From positions 18,835,262-18,899,261 of the forward strand of contig OU342819.1 of NCBI GenBank assembly GCA_910591455.2: a stretch of 64,000 nt of DNA, given 5' to 3'. Source of the stretch: Pholis gunnellus. Its lineage: Eukaryota; Chordata; Actinopteri; Perciformes; Pholidae. The notes beneath the pieces are model-generated. The model searched no databases and was not told the origin of the DNA. It saw only the letters and a list, made by a program, of their open reading frames with translations. Made by a program: the position numbers and the translations under genes. Of the stretch, positions 23,194 through 35,929 are shown piece after piece. The stretch's first letter is position 1, and the number at the start of each line of letters is the position of its first letter.

Positions 23194-23581
23194 CATATAC
23201 GCATTAGATGAGAGGCGAAAACACAGGGTATGAGGACTGCCAGCAGTTCCTCTATCCTGAATATGGGGAAGAGGGTCCCACTTTGAGGTAGACGCAAATC
23301 AGAAAACACAAACATCCAACCAGCTTTAAAACTCAAAGATCTCTTTCCTTTTTCTTGCAAATTGAGTTCTCATCAATCCTTATATAATTGGGGATTGGAA
23401 TCAAGTTTCTAGTGTTGCAGTCAAGTCCACCTGAACCGCGACATGGCCAGTGCGAGTCTCACACTGCTCGACACACTTATGATAAAATGTGGATGATGCA
23501 AACCGCCACTCCTCAAATTGATCCCCACAAAAAGCTTGCACAGAAAACAAATGAAGATTCCTCTTCATTCACCTCTTTTAT

Positions 23582-24775
23582 CAACACATTCTCACTTCCC
23601 ACATTATCAAATACATTTGGTTAGTGGCCCTAAGCTCTATACATGTCTAGTGTCAGTTTTGGACGTGGCGGGGGCGGCGTGTCAGTTTCCACTCATTACA
23701 TAAATGCTGTCTTTTCAAAATAAACTCCTGAATTCACAGGAAGTTTAGGTTTAGCCAACAAAACCAGAAAAACAGTGTGGTTGACGTTAATGACTTGACT
23801 GAGTAACGACTTGTGTGACTAACGACTTCATTTTTAGTTTCGCACAGGACACAAACGGTCTCCCGGACCAAAGTTCTGCGTTTGTTTGTGTGCAATCATA
23901 GTTATGATGTTAACAAATAATCAGACAACGCAGAGTACATTTTGTGATATCTCCGCAGTTGTGGTCTTGAAATAAAACCAGAGCCTCCTCTTTGTCTGAG
24001 ACCGAGGCAAGACAGAAGAGAAATGAGATCATTTCTGAGACGTGACCTTCAAAAAGTGTTGAGAACAACAACACTGCACGTTTCTGCCTCTGTTTGTTTC
24101 ATGTTCAAGGCTTCAAAAGTCATATTTGTCCAATCCTGGAAGCTACTCAAATCGAATCACTTGTTCCTTGGCACAAGCTCTATAACTGTCCGATCCCTTC
24201 TGTGGAAACGGTTTCATATCTAATAAAGGACAATGAAATTAACGGACCGGGGTGAAAACAGAACTGGTACAAAGAAAACACAGAACAAGTGTTTTAAGCT
24301 TGTTTGGAAGAGGGAAACTACTATATTACATCAAATAGATGCTGTAACTTCTACAATATTCCTTATTCCTCCACTTGTATGTGCTCAGTAACAACATAAA
24401 TCTACTCCTACATGTGCATTAGTGAGGCAAATTAATAAATAATTAGATTTGATGAATGCTTAAAGGACTATAATTGATCATTTTCATATTGACAAAGTGA
24501 AAAAGTGCTTCTATTGATCGTCGTTTCAGTCCGTATTTACATGAGTCGATAGTCAATCAAGTTAAAGTCAACCACGCTCTCCTCCTGAACATAACTAAGT
24601 GATTTTGTTGACTAAACCTAACTTCCTGTGAAGTTTACTGTTGAATAGACACTACACATGAAACCATATACTGACACGCCGTCCCCGATTTGTCCAAAAT
24701 CTGACGCTAGAGGGGTACGAAGAGGAGCCGTGACCAAGCTCCGGGATTTGACGGGTCGGGAGTGAGAATGTGTTG
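23582..24775. mobile_element. Foldback DNA transposon-like element with long inverted arms (family A relative)
   Basis: The two ends are exact inverted copies for 15 bases (CAACACATTCTCACT at 23582 and its complement ending 24775). The similarity continues for about 235 bases on each side: the left arm runs to about 23.82 kb and the right arm starts at about 24.54 kb. Shared landmarks include CTAGTGTCAGTTTTGGAC versus CTAGCGTCAGATTTTGGAC, GGCGTGTCAGT, and CACAGGAAGTTTAGGTTTAG versus CACAGGAAGTTAGGTTTAG. The core of about 720 bases is unique and has no transposase frame. No obvious target duplication is left. The right end (GATTTGACGGGTCGGGAGTG) matches the family A right-end pattern. Confidence 0.75.
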
Positions 24776-24886
24776 CTCAGTGCGTTTATCCGTATGAAGT
24801 GTGTCTGTTTGTTTGTTCAAATCTTCAGTTCTCCTTTCAACATTTGATGACTCTATCCCCACATGACATACTTTGGTGTGTGTGTC

Positions 24887-24940
24887 GGGGGGGGGGGGGG
24901 GTCTCTGTGTGTGGGACGAATCATCATCATCATCATCATC
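24887..24940. repeat. Poly-G tract and (ATC)n
   Basis: Fifteen G at 24887-24901, then after 18 bases a 21-base ATC run (24920-24940). The His-rich and Gly-rich peptides in this area are artefacts. Confidence 0.92.
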
Positions 24941-25111
24941 CTATAAAACAGTCGATCCCGGCAACAATCAGCCCTTTTCATGTGAAGGCCGGGGCAAAAT
25001 GAAGCTTTGATGCTCAGACAGTGAGGGCTATTGATCTCAGCTATGTAATCTGAAATGACTTGTGGGTTATTATTTCTCTTGTACTCTGTGACCCAGATAC
25101 AGCATGAAATG

Positions 25112-25130
25112 AGTGTGTGTGTGTGTGTGT
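25112..25130. repeat. (GT)n microsatellite, short
   Basis: A GT run of 19 bases. Confidence 0.9.
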
Positions 25131-25225
25131 CTTAGGGGATGATGTGCCTCTTTTTATATCTGACCTCAGTTATGCAACACAGGTTATTCAACACGCTATA
25201 TGCCAACGGGGAGGGTTACACCCTG

Positions 25226-25227
<2 letters not shown>

Positions 25228-25287
<60 letters not shown>
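25228..25287. repeat. (GT)n microsatellite, long
   Basis: An uninterrupted GT run of 60 bases, one of the purest and longest in the window. Confidence 0.97.
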
Positions 25288-25288
<1 letters not shown>

Positions 25289-25480
25289 GTTGCTGTGTTT
25301 AAGTGATTGCTAGTGTGTGTGTTCATCAAAAATGTGCTTCTTCCTGTGTCGCCTTCTGTCTTTTTGTTTTGTCAGAATAATTTTCGTTTACCAGTTTAGG
25401 ATCAAAAGTGGTGAACAGCGGAGGACAGCGGAGGAGTGGTGAGTCATGTTCTGAATCTGTGATACATATATAACCACTGT

Positions 25481-25525
<45 letters not shown>
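25481..25525. repeat. (GA)n microsatellite
   Basis: A GA run of about 38 pure bases after GAGAAA. It lies 200 bases from the 60-base GT tract. Confidence 0.96.
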
Positions 25526-25527
<2 letters not shown>

Positions 25528-28500
25528 GCTGCTACATTGAGTGAATGATGTGATAGTAACCAGATCCTCCATGGATTAGCCTCTCTCTCTATGATAACTT
25601 CCACTGCTCCATGCACTGCCAGACCAAAGCCCAGACTCAGTGGTGACTGAAACTGTGTCACAGACCTGCTGCAAGAATGTAACAGCTGTATCGTATTCAG
25701 ATTATATCTCATTTTTCATTAATAAATGTGAGCTCAACATTCTCCGGTTCCTATTTCACAATAATGACTCTCGATCTACCTCCGAGTCTTTAAAGTGTGG
25801 CCATTTGCTGTTGTAACACTGTCTGGGGGGTCTTTCCTGAGAAGTAGTAGTGAATTATGTTTGTCTGGAAGTGTGCATGAGCAGCGACAGCCACAACGGC
25901 TGAACCAAATATGGGAAAAAAGCAAAACACAAACAACTGGCAAGCAATGTATTCTGATTGTCCCTTGATTAAGAAGAAAGAAGTGTTGCTCATTATGATG
26001 CCCTGCAATTTAGACGATATGTGTGTCTTTCCCTCTCGAGACAATTCAATACGTGTCTCGATACATAGTCTGTGATACATTTAACCATCAATGAATTCAG
26101 TACAGTTCAAGACAGCACTACTTCAATGCGATCCATGAGCATTAGTTTGACGTGATCCATAGATGTGTCATACACTTCCTCATCACTAATAGTTCAAACT
26201 ATAAACCAGCACAAAAACAAACAATAACCAACATCAACCATCATGTTCTGACACATAAACTAACAGTTACATTTTGAAACATAAAACTGCAAACTTAACG
26301 CAATACTCAGCTCAGCACTGCATGATGGGAAAAGTGGGCCGTCGCTACACCCGTGTTGGGTAGAGGGGTGCTTTGTATCCGGTAACAAGCACATCCTTTG
26401 AGCGTCTTTTTCTTTCAGCTGGTCGGAGCACGAAGTAGGTCAGAACAGGTTAATCCTGAAACTATGGACTCCATTCTTTTTCTACACAGTGCAGCCAAAC
26501 ACTAGGCTGATAAAAGATATATAGACCATACACATAAGGCTTCTATTTTGTTGAAACTTACCATTAACCACTCTGACAGCTTCACTCTTCTGCTCCCAGC
26601 AGCAGGATCAGCACCATGAACAGGTCAGAGGCACGGATATTAAAACCCCCCCGACCCCCACGCATCACTACGGCTCACCAGTTGTCATATATGGACAAAT
26701 ATGTTATTTAGTGCCTGTTTATGGGCATTAAGCTCACACGCAACAAAATAAATAGACGTGAAGCGTAAATAAGAGCTTGGTAGTAGATGCACAGATTACA
26801 ATTAAAGCATATCGGTAGACATGCTTGGAGGGCTTCTGACATTTGGTCTATGTTCAATATTTTATAGCCATTGGCTCCTTGGGATCTCCCTACTTCCAGA
26901 CCGTGAATGAATTACAGCAGGAGAAACTATTTTGGGGTTTGAAAATCTATTGTATGTATTCCAGACTGGTCTTCCAAGTATCACATTCATAGACACAAAT
27001 ACTGAGCTGTCAACTATGTTTTGAGGGACTACGGAACGTTTTTTTTCCACAAAATTTGTCAAAAAAACGTAATCCGAAAACAAACGTAATTAACATTTAA
27101 TATGCTGCTAATCAATGTACATGAAAGTCTGCATAGAGAGGATGTCAGAGTGGATGGATGAGTCAAGCAAACACAGGACTTTCACCTCGGAGATGGCTGT
27201 TTGTGTCCTCTGTGAAACATTTAAAACATTACATTAAAAGTTTAACGTTATATTAACGTTTATGATTTTAAATCATACGTTTCCTTCGATACGTAATTGC
27301 AAATGCAACCCATTGCAACCCATTAAGACCTTTACTGGACATTGCTTTAAAAAAACAAAGCACTTCTTGGTCCTGTTGATTGGTCAACCCTCATCAACAG
27401 GAGGCTTTACAGACACTTGGAGAGTCCGAGGCATTCAAACCTCCGATGGTTATCCGCACCACAGTTACCCAAGAGGCCAATCACAACCTTGATTATAGGA
27501 ACTGTGATGATTCCAGCGCCACATACGTAGCCACATCACCGTCATACCTGTAATCAGAGTAAAGAAATCCCTCGTGGGTTGTTGCTGCAATAATGACGCA
27601 TGACTTCATTTCTGGATTTCGTCACTTGAACCGAGTGTGTGACTCCATTTCTCTACATGCAAGCATGTTCGGCATCCTTTGGGAAATGGGACTGTCAAGC
27701 ATGCAGAAATCATGGCTTAAACCATAAATACTGCTGATGTCCCAAATTTCAGGTGAACAAACAACAGTCAGCTTACAGTGCCGGTTTCAGCGATGTACTT
27801 ATCAGATTAGTTAAGTTTAAGTCTCTCAGATGGGAACTCTCATCCCTTTCAGGGTTTGTTTTTCTGCACAATTTCAATCGCACAGGGACTAAACCACCAT
27901 ATGTGTGTGTACGTGTGTGTGTGTGTTCATGTATGTCTGCAGCGCTCATCAGTATTCATCTGCCAGAAATATGCATTTTTTAGAATGGGCGGTCGTGTGG
28001 CTGTAAAAGTAAGATAACACGAATATTGCACCTTTATGAAAAGGTCTGAAAGGGGACAAATCTTTAAGCACTTGACCCTCTGCCCTGCTAAAGAAAATAG
28101 CTAAGTATGTAATTTAAAAGTGTGAAACGCGATTGCATGTTTTTTAGCAGTAAAACCACTTGCAAAACCATTTTGAGATTTTCCCCGTGCCTAGATAAGG
28201 AGACTTTGAAGAAGCAATTTCATGTGATGTTAGTCCAAATCCATTCCCCCGAAGCCTTTAAGCTGGGGCTGAAATCTCGCTGGTGTGAGGAGTTTGTGTC
28301 TTACTGATCGGCTAAGCCCTGCGCCTCTTCAGCTGCCACTATTCACCGCAGCACTCCCTTATTGGGACACACTTTAGCCTCACACACAAGTCAGGAGTCA
28401 GGGCGGTAAACGGCGGAGACAGCCTCGGAGTTAACTGTGAGGTTCTGAGGGGCGAGGAAAAGATGTGTGATATTTTTCAGACAAACTTTTTGTGGAGGAG

Positions 28501-29366
28501 GAATGGTTACACAAAGAGTCAAAGAAGAGGAATAACCTTTAGCTGCAAACAAATCAGGACGCATAAAATATGAGGAGAGCGATAAAACTAAAAACTAAAA
28601 ATCAGACGATTGAATGAGCATCAGAAGCAGCTGAGCAGGCTAAATATTCCATATGGCCAGATCACATTTGTTGATCCCTCCCTCTGAATTGTGCTCAGAT
28701 CTGCCCGTATCCCTCACAGGAGTTTCCCATACTTTTAATTACCAGCTTGTCTGCCGCCAGAAGAACATCACGCCTGTTCAACTTTCTCTCCAGCTTTTAT
28801 TACACGCTCTGTGATTCTCAACGAACCCGCCATCTCTGCTCTCCTTCGCCTCGCCTTCTTGTTTTTTTTTTTTTATCTCTTATCACTTTCCTCTCGTCTT
28901 TTCTTCCTGATGACGCGACACAAAAACAAACAAGAAAAAAAAAAAAGCTGTGAAGGCAGCCGAAGCGTGCAAAACAGAGCTGCTACAAACAAGGATTGCG
29001 GGGCAATTGCACGAGAAACAAACCATAACAAGCGACGGCGGCGGCAGCAACAATCATAGATCATCATCTGCAGCGGCGGCACATGAGCTTCTAGATCACT
29101 TTTACCTCAGTTTACACCCTTAAAAGAAGAGAAGAGGTAGAGAGGGAGGGGGGGCAGAGGGGTGCAAATTACATTACGTGTTATCTGTTGTGTTTTTGCT
29201 GCCAAGCTGACGGGAAAGAGAGAGGGAGGTCAGATGGCTAAGTGAGGTTACAGAGAGAGAGAGGGAGAGAGAGAGTCATCCACAGACACAAATGCCAGCA
29301 CATCCGCCTCAGGGAGGAAACATAACGGTAAACCTGATGAACTCATGTTATCTAATCCCTACTGGA

Positions 29367-29368
<2 letters not shown>
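25526..29368. other. Long unique non-coding stretch
   Basis: Nearly 4 kb with no recognised gene or repeat family. Small items: an imperfect GT tract (27901-27926), a 10-base direct duplication (GCAACCCATT twice at 27307-27326), a short T run at 28862-28874 and an A run at 28937-28946. Open frames are all below 130 codons and scattered on both strands. Confidence 0.5.

Positions 29369-29402
<34 letters not shown>
29369..29402. repeat. (CA)n microsatellite
   Basis: An uninterrupted AC run of 34 bases. Confidence 0.96.
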
Positions 29403-29405
<3 letters not shown>

Positions 29406-29459
29406 CGTCCGTCTCTCTTTGGCTCTTCCTAAACAGAGCCTTGGCATGCTACCTTCAAT

Positions 29460-29690
29460 AAGTACGCTTTTCATCAGTACAACCGCCGCAACGATGAATC
29501 TTTTATTTCTATCTGCACCCAATGATCATGACACTGTGGCTGAGGCAAAGACTTGAGCATTAGTGTCAATAATTGATGCTATCCAAAGGAACGCAGTCTC
29601 CAATAAGGACGCGGTTATGAGAGCTTCCAAGCGGGTATAGAAAGAATTACCCGGTGAAAGCGATTAGTCAGCGGTGCATGCAGACTGTAG
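29460..29690. promoter_or_regulatory. CNE-like block
   Basis: Repeat-free, with even base composition and compact motifs (CCCAATGATCATGAC, TGTCAATAATTGATGC, CGATTAGTCAG). The pattern resembles vertebrate enhancer sequence; homology is not testable here. Confidence 0.25.
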
Positions 29691-29838
29691 GGTGATGCTT
29701 AGTTAAAGGAAAAAAATAATTATATATATTAAAAAAAAGTTTAAACCCCAGGGTCTGTCCAGCTCTATGCTAGCATTGGTGCTGTTTTGGTCTCGTCTTT
29801 TAAAAAAGTACACAAAACCCTGCCCCTGAGCACTTGTG

Positions 29839-29870
29839 AGTGTGTGTGTGTGTGTGTTTTTTTTTTTTTA
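29839..29870. repeat. (GT)n followed by poly-T
   Basis: A GT run of 17 bases runs straight into 13-14 T. Confidence 0.92.
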
Positions 29871-30274
29871 GGACCCCTCATCTCTCAGTTACACGGTCAA
29901 AACACCGAAGTCCAGTAATTGGATGGGCATATGTACCATAACTCAAGCCACGTTTACCTCACCACCGTGTGCCCTCAGGCAAGGTCTGGGCATGGATTAA
30001 CAAAACTGTCTGCAGAACTCTGTACTCATCTGTGGTACAGGGGCTTTTAATGTGAAATCCAATAGTTTCAGGGTCAACTGATCTCTGACAGCATGTCTGG
30101 ATGTATTATTCAACGCCAGTGGAGGTTGAGGCAGCAGGGGGATGGACACAGACTTACAGGCATGCCAGCTCGGCTATACTGAAAAAAAAAATAACAATCC
30201 AAGCACATGTCCTTCAAAGATGCAAAGTGCTGAACTACACAGACACAAACAACAACTGTTTCTTTTCTCTGCAG

Positions 30275-30346
30275 TGTGGTGACGCATTATGCAACAGATT
30301 GAAACTTGGAGTCAATCCACAGAGCGGAGCCGCGGCTTCAAGCTGA
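30275..30346 (+). other. Exon-like segment after a strong acceptor
   Basis: The acceptor ACTGTTTCTTTTCTCTGCAG ends at 30274. The next 23 codons are open (CGDALCNRLKLGVNPQSG...) and end with TGA at 30344-30346. No polyadenylation hexamer follows within a short distance, although AATAAATAAAA lies at about 30.37 kb. I recognise no domain. Confidence 0.15.
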
Positions 30347-31779
30347 AGCTGCAGTCCCCAAAAAGTGAATAAATAAAAGATGGTGTCCGACCCCAGCGGG
30401 GTCACACTGAAGTTCTGCTGAATAGATCCTGTTAAAGCTCACACATAAGGTCTCACCATTTTTTTTGTTTGTATTGCAGTCATGTTCAATCAGCTCCCCT
30501 GAGAATTGGGTCACTCCCTCCTTCTCCTTCTCCACCCGTCTCTCCATCTCCATCTCCATCCTTCACTCCAAGACTCCATCACTTTCCCCCCCACGACACA
30601 AAGACGTCCTCCCTGAGACGTAAACCATGCTGTTAATTAAAGACTTCCTCAATGGGCATCTGTGCAGTAATCTGTGTTCGCTGCATCCCAGTCGCACACG
30701 GATCATTTGACAAACGCACAACTACCCATGCATTAATGAATGTATAATCATCCATATACAAAACTGCTCTGGGAAGAGAGAGATGGAAGAAAAGGGGGTA
30801 AAAAAGATTGATAGTTAATAGTTTTATGACTGATAAACAAAGCAATCGATCAATCCGTGTGTAGCCGGAGAGGCACTTACATGGGTTCCTGGACGGTTGG
30901 GAATAATTTGTCGTCTCGCGGTGTTAACCCTTCCAAGCGTGGAGGATGTGGATTAATTGTGAGATGGGAGAGAGGGATGGGCGGGTTTCTCCACCATGCA
31001 GAAATGATTAACGCTGCAGTTAGGCTGTGCCACAAACATAACAGCTGCAGTAAACGTCTGAACGGATATGAGTGATTTCGTCCGTGCATGTGTGTGTGTG
31101 CAATTACGAGTGTGTTCCGTGAAGATGGTGCAGAGAGGAAGTGCGAATGTGATTGTTTTTTTTAACGCAGGAAAGTAAGAACACCTGATTATCTTTAAGA
31201 CTCAGTTGTATTATCTTCATCGATTGCAGAGGGGGTGAGAAAAATATGATACTCGCACATTCTCGGCAAGTCTAATATTGTTCACAAATGAGTATTGCAC
31301 ACTGTTTGGGTAGGACTGAAACTGTCCCAGTAGAGGCCAGATCATGCGACCATCTGCAACATCCCATCTGGGATAGTCTATCATAAATGTTGATTTGGCC
31401 GAGAACACACACTCTCTAAAACGTAGCGGCCTTTGCCAAAGAGAACAGTTGCCAAGACGAGGGAAAACATTCGCACAGTTTTTTTTTTTTTTGTAGAACA
31501 TCATCATTAGGAGAGGACCAGGATGCCAAAATCAGTCAAATCAGCATCAAATAACAAGCAGAACTTTTTTCAGACGGACTGGAGCCCTCTACGGAACTCG
31601 GAGACGGACATGAGTCATTTGTTTTTTTTCACTTTTTTAAATTTGTGCTTTTGAATAAGTGTCAAAATTGCTGTCGCAGTTGGAACTGAAGTCAGAGGTG
31701 GTTGCGGCTAAAGGTAAATCAGGAAGGAAGGCACCGTTTGCAGCAGGTTATGCGCTGTGTTTCAGTGGCTTAAAATACT
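30347..31779. other. Unique non-coding stretch
   Basis: No gene or recognised repeat. It contains a T run at 31480-31492. Confidence 0.45.
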
Positions 31780-31930
31780 GTGGACCACATTTACTAAAGA
31801 AATGGGGCAGCTCAAATGTGCGCTTTAGTTCTCGCTGAATTTGTGGCCACAATGTGCTCGTATTTAGCTCCTTCACCGCTTTTATTTTCCACCATTACTG
31901 CTTGCATTTCCACTGTGGAGATCAGGTTAA
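31780..31930 (+). repeat. Possible dispersed repeat (CCACATTTACTAAA...)
   Basis: The phrase CCACATTTACTAAAGAAATG, followed by CTCAAATGTGCGCTTTAGTT and TGCTCGTATTTAGCTCC, resembles a dispersed fish repeat I know only loosely. Boundaries are unknown. Confidence 0.3.
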
Positions 31931-32649
31931 TAGTCTTCTAAATTATTAAAAAACACGAGTCTTTACACACAAGGAAGCTTCAACAGAGTTGTTGCATTTG
32001 TATTTAATGTTTTACAACAATATAGGCAAACAACATTTTAATGAATGTAACGAATTGATGCAAATTAGACATGCAAAAATGGAAAGAAGCTGAATCTCCA
32101 CAGGTGTCCGTTTGCTATTAGCGACGTAGTTCAAAGCAATCGTGTTGTTCCCTCAGAGGAAGATATCCCTCTCTCTAATTTGTACGATGTCTTTTTATCT
32201 TGCTCTTTTCACATTTGGGAAGTCAAACTATAATTTTGTTTTCAACGTCAGTAAGCATTACAAGAAATGTCAAACCCTTGACCTAATGTTGACACAAGAG
32301 GAACCCAGTGCTTGCTTAAGTTGTAGCAGCTGCAAAGTTTGTGTTTGACCAGTGAGTAATGTCCAGCACTGCAAATTCCATCCCGATACTCCATGTGTCT
32401 TTTTGGAGGCAAGGAGCTAAATCTAAAGCTTGGTTCCTCTGGTTTAAACACAGGGCAGTGTTTTCTGGTGGTACCCAACAGAGATAAGATCTGCAGTTCA
32501 AACCTGGGAAAAGGTTCTGAGGCAGCTAAAAAAACAAACTATTTTCATTGTAATGGAGACCAGGGACACCGGGAGGGTTTGTGTTTGCTTCTGGCCTCGG
32601 TACCGAATATTAACTGTGCACAAGACGTCACATTTTTAGAGTTTATATT

Positions 32650-32735
32650 TTAGAGTCTATTGTAAATCACTTTGTGCTGCATTTCTCGTATCAAAGGTGC
32701 TATATAAATAAATGGTATTATTAATATTACCATTT
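32650..32735 (+). mobile_element. Retroposon 3' end (SINE/LINE tail)
   Basis: The run AATCACTTTGTGCTGCATTT, then CTCGTATCAAAGGTGCTATA, TAAATAAATGG and ATTATTAATATTA, matches the common vertebrate retroposon 3' end (CACTTTGTG...GTGCTATATAAATAAA plus a TTA-rich tail). About 150 bases upstream, GCAGTTCAAACC resembles an RNA polymerase III B box, so a tRNA-derived SINE beginning near 32.44 kb is possible. I do not see a convincing A box. Confidence 0.6.
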
Positions 32736-33539
32736 TTGTTATGTTAATTTCTTTACTTTTAATTAGAAATTCTTCTATTATTTTTCCTGCTGATACTTAC
32801 TGGACTAGTCACTAATGAAAACAATAATATAAATATATTTTATTTTTACTATCAAATAATGCATTGTCAAATGAACTGTATATTAATCTACATTGTCAAG
32901 CCTATGTTAGCCAAACAGCGACTCTCCTGCGATGAGGAAAATTAGCATTTAAATTGGACAACATCCTTTCATGTGCACCAGGGCGGCCGGGCAGCAGAGA
33001 GAAAGTCTGAGAGAAAGAAAAAATGTAGTGTGCGTGCACAGCCACTGGCCACCAGCGGAGTAATTCCAACAATTTGGTCAATGAATGTGGCGGTGGGCGT
33101 GGCCAGTGTAGCCAATAGAGCGTGCTATGGATAGCATGACACCAAACTGTCTGTGACCCCTTCTCACCACACCAGAGGCCCGATCCCAGCAGCAGGTGAG
33201 GCATCTATCGGGGCCAAACACTGTTGACACTGAGTCAAAGTGACAGACAGATCACACTTAACATCAGCAGCAATCCCCAAACCACAGAGCGCCAGCCCTC
33301 TGCACCAACACCTTCAGTTTCACTCTGGTGTCATCACCCTGCTTTCCCCTCCTCGCTTCACCTAAACTCACCCCCTCGCCCTGTATCCCTCCCAACGCAG
33401 GCACACCACACAAGAGAGAGGAGGCGGGGAGGGGGGGGGGAATGGAGAAGAATGGCAGTGTAAAACAGCCATGTTCAAATGTTCACGGAAGTTCAAACGT
33501 TAAGACCCCCGGGGCAACTTTCTATTGATCGCTCACGAT

Positions 33540-33760
33540 CAATGGCTTTTATTTCTTTTGTGCTTGAAAAAGCAGTATTAGTTATTGGCATTAGCTGGGA
33601 GACTTATTAAACGTTTCAACGAAGAGATCTTTGACTAATCACCGGCCTGGCCGCAGCCTCTTGCTATGAATACTTCATCTGAGATAGTTTTATATTCATA
33701 AAATCATCCCAATGACCTCAGCTGACTTCACACTGCAGTAATGGGAGCCTCAGGGTGCCG
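33540..33760. promoter_or_regulatory. CNE-like block
   Basis: Repeat-free, with strings such as ATCTTTGACTAATCACCGGCC and TTTATATTCATAAAATCATCCC. It directly precedes a transposon insertion. Enhancer nature is a guess from texture. Confidence 0.22.
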
Positions 33761-33821
33761 GGTGGTTCACTCTCAGCTTCAGCGTTTGTGTGTGTGTTTG
33801 TTTGCCGCATGCTTTTGTATA

Positions 33822-34019
33822 CAAGTGCAAAGGGCTGTCACGGTATCAGATATTCACTACAAGACTATTGTGGTAAAAAAGAATTCAAGATAACGATGTT
33901 ATCGCTGTATCTGTAGACAATCAGGCAAATTCAACTTTAACTTTGTGTTTCATATCATTAGTTTATTATTATTATTGTTATCGTCAATACTGCTATACCG
34001 TGACACCCCTAAAAGTGCA
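33822..34019. mobile_element. hAT-type MITE, complete, with 8-bp target duplication
   Basis: The element spans 33830-34011 (182 bp). Its left end AAGGGCTGTCACGGTAT and the complement of its right end TAGGGGTGTCACGGTAT agree at 15 of 17 bases. It is flanked by CAAGTGCA (33822-33829) and AAAGTGCA (34012-34019), an 8-bp duplication with one mismatch. The 8-bp size and the AGGGGTGTCACGGTA end fit hAT elements. The interior contains no frame, so it would have moved with help from another element's transposase. Confidence 0.8.
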
Positions 34020-35929
34020 CTGATAACATCGTTTCATTCTTGAAATAAGACTTGAACTGAGCTTTATTTTGCCTTTTTTCTTGAGACAAATATTTGGTGA
34101 GAAAAAGATCCCTCTTAAATATATATTGCTATGTATAGTGTAGGAATGTAAAACACAAAAAATGATTTTGAAGATTTTGTTTTACGTGCACCTGTGCTGG
34201 TGTAAAAATGTCAACACAATCTGCTCACAACGGAACCGGTGCAGTGGAGGTGACACATTATTCTACAACATTTCACACATCAAATCAACAGCATAAGCCC
34301 GGTAGTATCACACTTTGTCAGACTTCACATCTTTCAAGTTTTGTTATGGCTGATTCAAACGACAACAAGCTTCCACACAACCTTCAACAACAAGTCTGCC
34401 GTCTCGTCTGTCGATTTAACCTCATTTCTCTTCGAGCTCAAAAGGCTTGTTTTAATCCAAACAAAAATTATACCTTTACAAATGAATATGATGCTCAAAT
34501 ATGCCGCGTGAGATACGTAGCCAATGGCAGACTTATACCCACAGTCTACATCCGGTGAGTCTGACTACTCAATGAACTCATAGATAATCATCCTCTGATT
34601 ACTCTGCGGTTCCCCTCAGCAGAAAGACGCTGAAACACTCCGTAGAGCTAACTGTTTTATGCCCGGCAACCATAAAGGAGAAAAATCCCCTTATTCGGGG
34701 TCTCAGGATGTGAACCTGTGATTTGTGTGTCACACAGGTCACAGAACTTCCTGGTCTGGAACAAAAGTTTATACTGAACATAATCATTGCAGCATTTGCG
34801 TTAATCTTAAAATGTATTTTGAAAAAAAACAAGCAGGAAAGACTGTTGGTGGAAGTCTGTCTAAATATGGTGTGAACGCTCATGTGGTCGTTTGCGAGCA
34901 ACTGCGAGCTTTCCGCTAAGTCTTACATACTCATGTCCTGCAGCTATATGTGGTCAGCTGCAGAGTACAAACCCAGCAGAGTGGTTTCTTTACACCTGGG
35001 ATGAAAATGTTTTGAGGGGTTGTCATTTCAGAGATGCGCGCGCCCGATGATACGACGAACCCAAGGTGCTGTGGGTCTCTTCCGCAACCACGGCACACAT
35101 TTAGCTTTTGAATAACACTGGAGAGTGATAGATGGGTAAATTGTGCCTGGCGTATGTCTCGGCAGCCTCCCCGCCTACTGTCTTTCCATTCATCTCACCC
35201 TCCCCTTCCCCTCGCGCTCCATCCCACCCCTTTCTCCGGCAGCGGCAGGGAGACTGGGGATGTGAACACACACCTCTTTGCCAAGCCTCACAGCTCCCCT
35301 GGCACCACGCTGCAACATAACACCTTCCAAACTCTCCTCCTCCCTCCCTCGCACTGCTCCCCTTTTCCTCTCTCGACACGGCAGAACAGCATGTTTGATT
35401 TGACAAGAGCTAACTCTGCTAGGGTTTGACCTTTATGGGTTTACAAAGGCCCAAACTGATATTTTTGGACGTAAACCGCTGATAGCAAAAACGTAGGTAT
35501 TTTCAGTGGCTCCTTCATCATTTCTTCAGAGTGGAAAAACCCTGTGAAATAACTTCAGAGGATGAGGAAAGAAAATGTTCCATTAAAACTAATGAAATTC
35601 ATGCAGTTGATTCAGCAACGGCGTCCATCTGTCCGTCATTTCTGTCCAAGTTGGTCTAAAACCCTGAGACTTATTCTTTAATAAAATCGGTAGATATCTA
35701 TGAACACTTTGTTCAACTGGTTAATTGAGATGGGTCGGGCAACAATGATGAACATTACAATGGAAATAGTCAAGATGAGGACTTGCAACAAGCTAATATT
35801 AGTGCTACATGTGCACGCGGATATCATGGCCTCTTGATTGGAACCGACATTTGTTATTTGTAGTTATTAATGTAATCTTTATTTCTCCAGGATAATTGAG
35901 ATTTAAAATGTATTTTATAAGGATAAGGA
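34020..35929. other. Unique non-coding stretch
   Basis: The longest frame (34208-34558, 116 codons, AT-rich) ends right at a GTGAGT donor-like site. Its peptide shows no known motif and its composition is not coding-like. A C-rich patch at 35.16-35.37 kb opens frames on both strands by composition only. Confidence 0.4.

Noticed and set aside
23582..24775. Reading the foldback structure as an assembly artefact (inverted join)
   Set aside because: The arms differ at many positions, which a chimeric join of one sequence would not produce. They also end in the same terminal motif as other copies.
34208..34558. 116-codon frame ending at a GTGAGT donor-like site
   Set aside because: AT-rich codon use, no motif, and the stop codon overlaps the donor, so the coincidence does not help an exon model.
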